Positions 45,457 through 56,199 of a stretch of 64,000 nucleotides of DNA are shown piece after piece. The stretch lies in assembly GCA_006538405.1 (NCBI GenBank), contig BJKQ01000002.1:2418001-2482000 (forward strand), read 5' to 3'. Below the pieces are notes generated by a model, which saw only the letters and a list, made by a program, of their open reading frames with translations, was not told where the DNA came from and ran no database searches. A program made the position numbers and the translations under genes. The DNA is from Hansfordia pulvinata (lineage: Eukaryota > Ascomycota > Sordariomycetes > Xylariales). The stretch's first letter is position 1; each line of letters starts with the position of its first letter.

Positions 45457-47373
45457 TCCTGAGGTGATGAGGGAGAGTGCTGGAGCTGAGGGGTGGGATT
45501 GTCCGTGTACTTGTAGGAAGCATGGTCCTCTGCAATCGCGAAGCAGCCCAGGGGGTCAAGTTTGCCGGATTCAGAAGAGGGCTGTGATGGTGTTGGTGTT
45601 GGCGATAGGCCTTGCTGGCGAGGGAGACAAACGCCTCAAGGCCGGCCACCTTGAAAAGCCAAGCGAGCAAGCGGGCAAACTGGAACCCAGCAAACGAAGC
45701 AAACAAAGAGCGATCAACACTAGCTTGGTGCTGTGTAGGAGGTCCCGCGGCGCTTATCATGCGCTCTCTACGGTAAGACACCCGACGTAGGTAAGGTAGG
45801 TTTGTACGTTTTCCATCAACCAAGGCAATCGCGACCGGCTGCGATACCTCAGGGTGAACCTGAGCTGGATGTGGCAGCAACCCCGCTTAGCGAACATGCA
45901 TGTCGATTGTGCCTGCTCCCTCTGATTGATGCCTGCGGAGGGAGATTGGGAGGTACTACCTACTCGTGGGTTCTCCAGGTAGCAGAGGTATACCTAGCAG
46001 GAACCTAACATGACAGCAAGCGCCCTCAGCCATCCATTGGATGAGAGGCGAACCACTCCAGGTACCCAGTAGAGGTAGGTAGGTGGTAGGCTATGGCTCC
46101 TGAGGTCGACCAACAATGGAAGTCGCCTTTCAGTACGCCTTACGTTTGCAAGCAACCAACAGCCGGCACAGCCTCATCGGAGGTGGATTGGGCGTGACCT
46201 GCTGCGTGGTACGGCCTTGTGCCATTTCGGCTCCGGCACAGCTTCAGGACCCCTCCCTCACTCCCCCACCTCCTACATGTACGGGGCGAAGTGCTGACCT
46301 AAGGTTAGGCAGGTGGTCCCCTCCTCTGCTGTCGTGCCCCATTGGTTGCCACCAAACACCGACACCATCCATGCCGGGCGCCCCCAGTCACCAGACATGG
46401 TCCTGTTCTGGTCGTGCAAGCAGCGCCTCCACGCGCACCGCCCAACAATCAGCCCCTGAGTTAGCAAACACGGCTGTGCCGGCTTGCCCCAACCGCTTCA
46501 CTGCTTGCCTTAAAGGCCGAGACCCCTTCCCGGACCTCCCAAAGTGTACAAACCGACACGCCCTGCCCTGCCTGCAGTCGACTGCGAAACCAAGTAGAAC
46601 GAGGCCCGAACTCCTCACGGTCAAAACTATAGGCTGCCCAGGACAAAGACCGCCTATTCTGCCTCAGGTACATGCCACCGATCATGTGCCCCAATGCGGC
46701 CGAACCAATCGCGTTCCTTATTCATGGCTACCAGCTAACTCCAATAATAAACATCGTATCCCTATTTCAATAAGCCCCCCCCTCTGCAGCTTCTCGAGAG
46801 TCGGCCTCTCTTTGGTTCGATGGGCTGTCACCTCCGCATCCACAACGACGGTGCAATACGGTCAACGACTCGCGGTCTTCTTCAACCATCTTGGATAACT
46901 CGGTAAGGTCCCAAGTCAAGCCTCTAATTTGGACTTTCCACTCTTTTAAATATTCCGTTTCACTCCGTTCAATGCCCGTTGCCACCCCATATCCTGGTTC
47001 ATCTGACCATAAGCTATCGTAACAAAAAAGCAAAGGCAAACGAATCCGATTTCAACCCTGACCCTGCCGCAAAGGGCCGGCTCACAAACTGAAACAATGC
47101 AAAAACGTAGAGGATAAATAAACGGCCCCGGTAATCGTCCTCGTATGCAGACAACACAAACATAATACAAGCCGCGCCATGGCGGACAACGGGTTTTGCA
47201 GCGATAGCTGCACGGTTCGATTGGATTGCGCGGAGCCAGGCGGTCTGTTCTATTCGGTAACTTCAGACATCTTGGGTGGTGTGCGCCTGGGGGCCTTTAG
47301 AGATGTTGCTGGATGCGCAGCTCGTTGGTGGCCAAACCGTGATGATGCTCGCGTTCCCTCCGCATCGCAGAAA
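45457..47373. other. Spacer between methyltransferase and forkhead genes
   Basis: No supported gene. It has TACCTACC/GGTAGG clusters near 45785-45815, 45945-45995 and 46055-46095. The plus-strand frame at 46116-46898 has no domain features. The part near 45457 is the methyltransferase promoter; the part below 47374 is the forkhead 3' UTR. Confidence 0.5.
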
Positions 47374-49580
47374 TCACGGGTTGGCACGTGTACCGTTGGC
47401 CCGTGGAGGAAAGCCACCCATCGTGATCGGAGCGTGATAGGAGCTGATGCTCTGGAAGCCCCTGGACATTCAGTTAGCAACACAATACAAAACTTGCGCG
47501 AACGGTGGGACCCACTTGGTCAGGTCAAAGCCGCCCTCGTCTTCTTCCTCAGCAAGTTCGGCACTTGAAGGTGCCGGCTGGGCGCGACCAGGCTTCGTAG
47601 GGCTGGTAATGGGCGAGCGGTCATCGGCACCTCGTGGTGGACTGCTGCTAGCAGGAAGAGGAAGCCCGAGCTTGGACGGGCTATCGAAGTCCCGGGCCCG
47701 AAGAGGCGTGCTGTGGACAACGTCGGCAAATTTCCAAAACGGTGCCGGCGAGCTGGTTGGCATGTGCTGACTGGGCCTCTGAGCAGTGCTCGGTGGGGCA
47801 AGCCTCAGATTGATCGGATTGGGCGCTGGCGTTGCCAGAGTCGAATGCTCGTCAGGCGCAAAGGATGACGAGAATGCGGGCGGAGAACGAGGCGTACTGT
47901 CAGATGGGCCGACCGACGTGGGAGGTTGCTGAGCCTTGCGGTTGCGTGGCATAGGGCTGCCGTCGCGGAAGCTCGTCGGACCCGACGGCAAGTACTTGCG
48001 ATCCGGAGTCATATGGGCCGCGTCAAATGACGACTTGGGTGTAGGAGACGCGGCTGATGGCGACGTTCTCCGCTTGCGCGCTGAGCCAGGCTCGCGTGCT
48101 GCCATATCCCTTGGCCCTTGGGTGATGTAGTTCAGCTGGTTTGGCTGACTGGGCGACGATGGTGCCGATGAGCCGCGGTGGCCGCCTCTGCCGCCCTTGT
48201 AGGCATTTCTGATCATCTCATCTTTGGTTTCGGCAACGAGCTCCCACTTCATGCCCTTACCCGGCTCGTCAGTAGCGCGCGGGGCCTTGTTGAAGTTCTT
48301 GTTGAGAGACAGGTTGTGGCGGATCGAGTTCTGGTACAGACAGGTGAGCTGAGATGGCCAAATGGCAAACAAAAACGTTCAAGACTAACCTGCCAGCCCG
48401 AGGCGGGCTGAAAACGATAGTACGAGTAGTTGTTCATAATGTACTGGTAGATGCCATTCAGGTTGAGCTTGTGCTCGTCAGTGCTCATGATAGCTTGGGT
48501 GATCATCTGAGCGTAGCTGAAGTGCGGCTTGATATGCCTGTTGTCGTCCTTGCTGAGATCTATATCACTCTGGTTCATCATCATGGCGCTCGAGCCCCCT
48601 ACAGACGCAGGGGACTTGATGTGGGATCCAGGGGTGCGAGCAATGGCCGAAGGTGGTGTGCCAGGCCTCTTGTAGTCCGGGGGTGCAGGGGCTATGGGCT
48701 GGCGGAAAGAGTTACCACGCGACGAGGGCGGGCGTGGGGCGGACGAAGACAGCTCCGATGGAGGCAGAACCGGCAACGCAGTTCTGGACTCGCGAACCGG
48801 GCTGGAGGGCTGCGGCTTCAATCCGGCGCGCTCCAGATAGATAGGATGTATGTGAACAACACTCGTATTCCCCGGCAGAACAAACATCATCTCGATGCCA
48901 CCAGCCTCGATGACTTCGCCACTGGTGAGGGTGTGTGGCTCGTCTCCCTTCTTGACGGTAACGTTGTCCACCTTCAGCCCATTGCGACCCTTGACCTGGA
49001 GGCGCCACTTTCCAGACTGGGCATCGTAGAAGATGGTGGCGGTCTCACGAGAGAAGACTTTTCCGGGCCCGAGGTCGATGTGGACGTAGTCGGGATCGCT
49101 GGGGTCGCCGTCTTGTTGCACCGTGGGGTCAGAAGTGCGACCAATGTTGACGCGAACAGTGGTGATGTAGCAGGTCCAGTCCTGGCCGGCAATCTTGGCA
49201 TATGCCTGGACCCCTTCGTCATTCTCCTGGTGAATCGTGTTCGAGTGGATCTCGCTGGCTGTGGTGCGAGCCGTGTGCAAGTGGGGAGTGACCTGGGAGA
49301 CGAGGCGATCCTGGTCATTGAGGTTGCTGAGGGAGTGCTGGTCGAGGGTGATGAGGCTGGACCCTTCGTCATCGGCCGGCTCGGAAGAAGGATGCTGTGC
49401 CTTCTTTCTCCTCTTGGCAGGACGGGTGGGAGAAGACTCTTCGATCGGGGTCAATGCTGTGGCGGCAGCAGTGGATGGAGCCGTGGTCGAGGCCGAAGCG
49501 GGCGCAGAAGGGGTAGGGCTGGCGCTCGAGTCGCGGGGGCGGCGCGTCCTCAGAGAGGAGCGCTTAGCTGGAGAGGGCAT
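47374..49580 (-). CDS. FHA-forkhead transcription factor (Fkh1/Fkh2 type)
   Basis: 697-aa nuclear regulator; this architecture is that of yeast Fkh1/Fkh2, which control G2/M genes and replication timing. Exons in transcript order: 48390-49580, 47516-48330, 47374-47461; introns of 59 and 54 nt. FHA domain at about 137-236 with the core NIGRTS, FSRETATIFYD and KGRNGLKVDN. Forkhead domain at about 350-435: KPHFSYAQMITQAI, LNGIYQYIMNNYSYYRF, and after the intron NSIRHNLSLNKNF. The first intron interrupts the DNA-binding domain right before helix 3. The long C-terminal part is Ser/Pro-rich and ends FDLTKGFQSISSYHAPI after a last short exon. Start MPSPAKRSS chosen; upstream in-frame codons lack ATG. 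Confidence 0.93.
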
Positions 49581-52500
49581 GACGAGAGTGGGCGGAAGCA
49601 AAGCAAGCTATATCTGACCCATTACCGACCGTGCGATCGCTGTGCGAAGGTTCGCCCTTCGGTGGGGGGTTGTTGAGGTTCCGAAATAGGTGGCGACCGG
49701 CGCCTTGATTGAGAGCGCGCACGTGAGGGCGCGAGGAGACGTGGAAAGGGTGCAGGGAGACGATGCTTGTCCGCGAGGCGATGAGGAGGAGAATGCGAAG
49801 CCGTGTGTCGAGTCGAGTCGTACCCCTAGATGTCTCTCTGGCAGGTAGGGGCGTTTGAGGGTTCGCGGGAGCTGAGGTGAGGGGATCGCAAGCAGAATGT
49901 GATGCGACGGCGATCGACGGGGATGAATCCTGGGATGACGGGCGGGGAAAGGCACTCAGTAGGGTGGTGTCACGGCGGGACGGCGCCGGTGGTTGAAGCC
50001 GGAGTTGAGTGCGGATGCGTCCGAACGAACCAGTACTGGATTGGGCTGCTGGCAGTGCAAGTGCAAAACCGGAGGGATACTTGACTCGTTGTGTCGACTA
50101 ACGACAACTTAGAGGGCAGGGGTGGAAGCCGGGAGCAAAGGCCAAATGTGTTTTCTTCCAGGAGGGCCGGGTGAATGGGTGGGTGGGTGGATGGATGGTG
50201 GGTGGTTGGTCTGTCCTGATCGTCGGCGTGGACGTGACGCGTTTGGACGCAAGTGCCTCGGGTAGGTCAAAGTACCGCCGCCAAGTAAGGCAGGTACTCG
50301 TACTTGTAGCGGGTCCTATTGTCAATGTCTCGTGTGAGTTCCAGTCCCTTCCGACGGGACGACCTGAGCGAGGAGAATTCGGGAACGGAAGCCGGGGCGA
50401 AGTGGGAGTCGTGTCCTCGACGAACAATGCGGATAGGGCAGAGGTGACCCGGCAGCGTGGGAGAGGCGATGAGTGGCTAGGATGGATTGTGGTGAGGTAT
50501 TGTGATCAGGAAGAGCGGCGCCTCTCTGACAGAGGGAGGGTGAGAGGGTCGGACACATTGTAGAGTGTACGGGCATGTACAGGATACCTTGGGTACGGGC
50601 TGCTTGCCTCATGTGCTCGTACCTCTTTCCAAGCACCCGACGCGAAATCAATTAAAAAATCAGCCGGCGCAGTTCAACATTGAATGATGGGCCAAGGAGG
50701 CGGGCGGAGGGGCGGGAAAGGAAGAGGCGGGAACACAGGTACCTGACCTAGACGTACCTACGGGGATACATTCTCTATGGGTGGCTCAGAGACCGTAAAA
50801 GCTGGTACCTCTGACTCTTGTGGGTACGAGTATCTACGAGCACTTCCAGTGGCGGGAGGCTCTGATCAGCTCTCCAGCTAAGGTTCCTTGCGTGCGATTT
50901 ACGCGCCTTTCTCGGCCGGTGGCTGCACGCGTTGAGAGGTTTCCCATGCTCGTCGCGGACTGGGCCGGACGAGCCGGGTCGAAGCGAAGCACCAAGGCTT
51001 TGGAACGATTGATGCTTTTAATCTGCGTCGTCTCCCCAGGGGCGTCGAGCCGGGCACATTCCCGAGCGGCTTCTTCGTCAATGCAAACATATCGTACTCC
51101 GTACTTGTGCGAGCAGACCACGACACCTTCGCCAGCACAGACCGAGAATCAGCACATCCAAGGTACAGGTACCTTAGTAACCTACCGTCATCAATCGCAG
51201 GTGATGATATAAATGCGCAGGATACGATGCGCCTTGAAACCTCCGTCCGTGCGCCGTGGCATAGGCAGACCTAACTCGGGACACAGTGGGCACGCCCCGG
51301 TGTGCCCGGCACGTTCCCGTACTCGTACGCACATTCGTGACGACCTCCCTCCAAGACAGCGCAAGGCTGCGAGAAGGGCTGGACACGGGCTTTGTGCTGT
51401 CCTGTCGCATGCCGACGCGTTCCACCCTTTTGTGTGATTGCATTCATCTCGCGCACGCCCTGTCCTTCTCGTTTCTGCGTTGCCTTGCAGAGTTCCAGTC
51501 CATTCGGGGCGCGGCACAGCCAGCCGGTCTCACAGCCCACCTCCACGTCACAATGCAATCGGCCACGCCCTGCAGCAATGTCTTGGGGCCTTGGGGCGTT
51601 ATGTAGTCCGCGGTACGGCATTTGCCTCTGAACGAAGATTCGGCACGGCTCTGCACCCACAGTCATTGCCCGCTTTGCCCTTCCTTCCAATGCGCGTTGC
51701 TCCCTGGCTCTGCGGGAGAGGGTGCCAAAGGGGGTATACTCGTGCCGTGGCAAGATATGGGTGGCTCGGAGAAATGACCGTTGGTGCACACATGGATGAT
51801 GAATGCAACGCAGGAGGCGGGCGGAGTCTCGTATCGTACGAGTAGAAGAGGCTAGCAAGACGGCACTGGACGCACCACTCGGCTGGAGATCCAGATTCAT
51901 CAAAGGATGACTTGCAGCGGGCTGTTCGGGGGGACAGGAACGGGGAACAGGACCACGTACTCCAGTTGCAGTCGGATACCACGGTTGTGAGGGTAGGTGG
52001 CGGTTCATGGTCAGCTGAATAGTCGTTCGTGCAAAGCATCCGACACGGAGAAGCACGCTCGCCGCATCGACCACAAGTCAGACAACGGCTTACCGATCCC
52101 AGCTGCATCGACCAGGTCCAGTCTGATGAGACCTGACAAGAAGTCGGCTGAGGTTCCATGGCACAGCCACACAATAGCCCTGCAGAGAACACGGCTGAAC
52201 ACCACCTAGTACGTACATGTACCATCACTAAGTGCTGCATAAGGTAGCCCAGCATTGTTCTGTTCATCCGCCATGCCTGGTCCCGCCACGTCTGCTTCGC
52301 CTCCGAATCCGTATCGGGGCATCATCTACGGTGAACTTCACCAGCATCGGGTACGAGAAGATGATGACAGGCTCCTTCCCCAACTGAGCACCTGTTGACT
52401 TGGACTTGGAGACTAAGGTTCTGGAGAGACGGGTGTTTAGGTATGAGCGCCTCAGAAGACCATATCGCGAATAGTAGATTGAATAAGTAGGGAAGGCAGA

Positions 52501-54522
52501 AGCTTACATGGTCGAGACACTAATCCCCAATCCGTGATCGCGACGACATCCATGCGGCGAGTGTTGGGCGCGACGGGATGGTGGCGGAAGAAAGCCTTGC
52601 GATCAGCCCAGCTGGGAGCTGCGATCCAATTGACGTCAGGGCCAGCCAGCCCAGACCGGACATTTCGTACCTTCTATGTGTACTGCATGTACGAGTAGAC
52701 CCTTAGGCGGTACCTTGCTCGTATCTACCTCTCGTAGGTGGTAGTGGAGGCCCGGCTTGGAAGTGCAGTGCTTTGCATGCGCTAGGTAGACACCGCCCGG
52801 GGGGGTTAGGTGGGTTTTTGGCCTCAGGCCTGCGCGCTCCCGCTCCAGAACCGCGGGGTCCCGGCGGTTGGCCTCACTTCCAGCCAATCCGGCCCCGCCA
52901 ATTCACACCACCCCGGCGCCGCCCATCTTCGGCCTCAATTCGCGCCACGCCCGTTATATACCGTCCGCCTCCGAAGTGCCTCCCTGCTCCTTCCTTCCGC
53001 TTGGTTTTTCCTTTCTCCATCCCTAACCTGCCTTATCACTCCTGTCCCATTCTTCCAACCACCCAACCGCCTCCACCCAGCCGGCCAGCCCAACGCTAAT
53101 GACACTTTGACCCTGGGCTTCCAATTACTTGTTAGGTAGGCACCTCCGACCGACACAGTCATGTGATGTCGACTCCCAAGAACGAACCGGTCCCAAGCTA
53201 ACGCCCGGGGAACTTGCAGATACGGAACTACCATCATGCATCAAACTCGAGAACGTTATCGCTGCGAATTGCACCATGAGCGTGCCGAGCTAGGGGACTA
53301 TGTTCGCCATCTCTCTCACCACCACAGGTCTTGCTCGCCAGGCAGCACCTTGTTGAGGGCCTTGCGGACCGATCGTTCATCTGGAGATCACCACCGCGAC
53401 TCTTCCGCCGGTGGTGAGGCCACATGCACTCATGGGCAGTTTCAAGCGCCTCTGCCGCCTCTGGCTGCCAGCGCCGACACGAAAAACTTCGATACGTGCA
53501 ATAGCTGCAGCAACACCGCCCCGGATGACAGTGGCTTCTGCCTCTCTCCAGTCTTCCCTCCAGGATTTCCAGCCCAATGAGGGTTGCTGGGATAGCCCTC
53601 GAGAGGGCTTCGGTGGTCACTTGCGGTCCGAATCACACAAAACATACAAAAAAAAAAAAGACTTCAGTCTCATGCGCAGGCCCCGACTCGAGCACGATCT
53701 AGTTTGCGATCAGCCCGGACATCAACAAATAACAATCGACGGAGAACGAAATTAGAAAAACGAGAAAACCAAGAAAACAATGTTGGACTTTGCCTTTGGC
53801 TGTTTTCCCAGCTATGGAGGGTGCCAATCGGAACGCAAGATGCTTTCTTACAACAAGTCCAACCACCGCTCGCACATGCACTTGCATGCGGAGAACGCCC
53901 ACCTCTTTCAAGCATCCTGTCTGCTTCGCAGCTGCAGCTCACGGTCGATGGAATCGACCTCGCAGGCGCAGCATCGAATCTCGAGGAGCTAGACTCAGGC
54001 CCGGCGCTCGAGGGCCGTACTCAGCCAGCAACTTCGTTCCCTCTCAGATATCTCTGTCACTTGCACAAGCCCCGACAGGCTATCATTATATGCCTCTTCT
54101 TGTCCGACACCGGCCAAGGCAGCAATATGAACATCCAGTACCAACACCGGCCTCTGTGCCTTCTCCTTCTTGGCCCGAGAAGAAGACCGAATGGGAGAAA
54201 GGAAGAACATGGAGAAATATAAGACAAAAAAAGCCAGCACGATCTCTTCTTTCCTATTTCCTATCTCTTTCTCATTAGCTTTTTCGGCAAGCTTTACAGG
54301 TGAAGGACAGCAGATGATCGTGCGGGTGTCGGCCAGATGCCCGCACGGTCTGATGCTTGTCTCCTGAAGGTTCCCATCAAGCATCCGATCATTAGTCCTG
54401 GGAGTATGACTTTAAACTGCTTCGTGTCTCGTTATCAACTAAATCGTTCTGCCGCCCCCAAAGTCAGCAGTCAGCCCCCAAAGCATCAACGCGCCATCAA
54501 AAACAGCCCAAACAACATCGCA
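49581..54522. other. Gene-poor 4.9-kb stretch
   Basis: No firmly supported gene. The part next to 49581 is the forkhead promoter. An intron-like element on the minus strand sits at 52421-52507 (GTAAGC donor, CTAAAC branch motif, CTCCAG acceptor), but no consistent reading frame spans it. Plus-strand frames at 53236-53580 and 53704-54278 are not recognisable proteins. GGTACC and TACTCGTA motifs occur near 50295, 51168, 51320, 51835 and 52690. Confidence 0.45.
52421..52507 (-). other. Intron-like element without a confirmed gene
   Basis: On the minus strand there is a GTAAGC donor at 52507, a CTAAAC branch-like motif at about 52435-52440 and a CTCTCCAG acceptor ending at 52421, giving an 87-nt intron of normal fungal form. 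Joining frames across it gives a stop in one phase. In another phase it gives a short run with KEPVIIFSYPMLVKF but no ATG. It could be a gene remnant, a non-coding RNA or chance. Confidence 0.3.
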
Positions 54523-55440
54523 ATGGAGAACACCACTCCATATCTAGGAGCCCCTGGCGATCAGCACCAGTGGGTCTTCGATCACGATATCAACCTGAAC
54601 GCAAATTTCGACGACCCGGCTTGGGTCAAAGACCCCATACTCTTCCCCTACGACAGCGACGCCTACCCCTTCGTCGACTTCAACATCAACACCCAATTCC
54701 CCATGCCATTTGACTCCGACATGGGGCTCTCGCCCGAGGCCGGTGATCCTCAAGGTCTATTTGCCCTTGACGCCCTGGAGCCTAGCAGCTCGAGCAATGC
54801 CGAGAACACGCCGTTATTCAGCTCTTTGGACCCGGGCTCTGCTCGGACGGACGAATTGCAGTCTCCCGATTTCGGAAACCCGGACTTATATGACTTCGGC
54901 GGTGATTTCGGCGGTGATTTCGGCGGTGATCTCATCAACATCAGCATTCCATATGCGGACTCAAACTGTTTTGTCCAGCTCAAAGCACAGGGCGGTCTTT
55001 CTGGCCTTCACGACACGAACCCGATTCCCGTCTTCGAAGACGCCAATCCGGATCTACCGCCAAGCCCCAGCGACCCGCGGCACTGCCGTATTTGCCGGAA
55101 AGATTTCGCGACAAAGGAACAATTCACGTAAGTGTCGCAATACCAACCGGCCCCGGGATTGAGTTTTCCGAGATCGAATGCTTACCCTGTCTTGCCTCTC
55201 AGATTACATATGCAGCGTCATGATCTGAACTTCATCTGCCCGGTACAAGACTGCGGCTCGCGGCTTGGCGCCAAGAAGGACTTGCATCGGCACTGCTGGA
55301 CCCATCATCGCGACTATGCCATCGCCAACGACTTGCCCGAGAGGGAGGAGCCGTGCCACCGCTGTGGGAAGTTTTTTAGGAAAGACAACCTGAAGCGCCA
55401 CTCGGAGCGGGCCAGGCCGTGCAAGCCAAAAAGGCACTGA
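54523..55440 (+). CDS. Small C2H2 zinc-finger protein with acidic N-terminus
   Basis: 280-aa putative transcription regulator. Exons 54523-55127 and 55203-55440; the 75-nt intron begins GTAAGT and splits a Thr codon inside the first finger. The N-terminal 180 residues are acidic and rich in Asp, Phe, Pro and Ser, like an activation domain. They include three tandem FGGD units at about residues 125-136. Fingers: CRICRKDFATKEQF-T-LHMQRH (canonical C-x2-C-x12-H-x3-H), a second CPVQDC..H-type finger, and a last CHRCGKFFRKDNLKRH with a Cys as the probable fourth ligand. The C-terminus is basic (KPKRH). Start MENTTPYLG was preferred to upstream in-frame ATGs because the upstream sequence reads like leader DNA. 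Target genes are unknown. Confidence 0.82.
54894..54932 (+). repeat. Three FGGD-coding 12-bp units
   Basis: The 12-bp unit TTCGGCGGTGAT recurs in tandem inside the zinc-finger gene, encoding FGGD three times (the third copy is GGDL). Confidence 0.85.
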
Positions 55441-56199
55441 GAACGGTATCCTGCCTATATGTGTGGGCACCGACTCGGCCTTCTGCCATGTGATGACGCC
55501 CACAGAACGGGCTGCCACTTGACTACACGCGTCCGGATGTTGCTGGGGAGGGCTTGCATATATTCTTCTTTGTTCGTCTCATGGTGAGACGAGGTATCGA
55601 TATTGGGACTGGGACTGGCTTTCATCGATTGTAAATATTTGGCGTTTGGATAGCGAGAGCACGAAGACATGAATGAAAAAGTTAATCAATTGAATAAGTG
55701 TGGCATTCGCGAGCCTCACGCGTAGTCTTCCGATCTAATCCAGGAGTGGGAAGCATCGTGTGCTCTCTTCCGATTCTAGTGTCTCTTCTCGGATGCCGTG
55801 GGTGGCTTCTAGGGTGGTGTCAGACACGCAGCCGCCGCGCAATCGCTTCACGATGCTCGATGTGAAGGATTGGTATGTCCTTTGACATTGCGGCAAGAGA
55901 GCTACTTGGAGGTTGGAAACCTGTACGCTCCAGTGAGATGGACATGTCACGGTATGTCAGGGTATGAGGTGGAAGCTCTGGACGCATGGCTGACCTTCAA
56001 CGTCCAGAGTGTGCGAGCAGCTCTGCAAAGGTCCCGAAACTGATTATGTTTATACGAAGATGAAGAAGATATATGAGGTTGGAGAAGAGGAAAGGGGGAA
56101 GACGTGGTAGAGAGAAGAAGGCGAAGGATGATGGGGACGAGAGGCCAGCGCCCTGGACCCAAACCCCCCACCCCATACCATCCGGGCTTTGCTCTGCGG
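55441..56199. other. Convergent 3' spacer
   Basis: No supported gene. Sequence after 55441 is AT-richer and fits a 3' UTR; the part near 56199 belongs to the GH79 3' region and has a purine-rich GAAGA tract at about 56058-56130. Confidence 0.5.

Noticed and set aside
48354..49676. 440-codon plus-strand frame opposite the forkhead gene
   Set aside because: Antisense shadow of the FHA/forkhead exon, which has unmistakable domains on the minus strand.
51599..52267. 222-codon minus-strand Cys/Ser-rich frame
   Set aside because: Composition is unlike the real genes here, it contains TACGAGTA spacer motifs, and no protein family is suggested.
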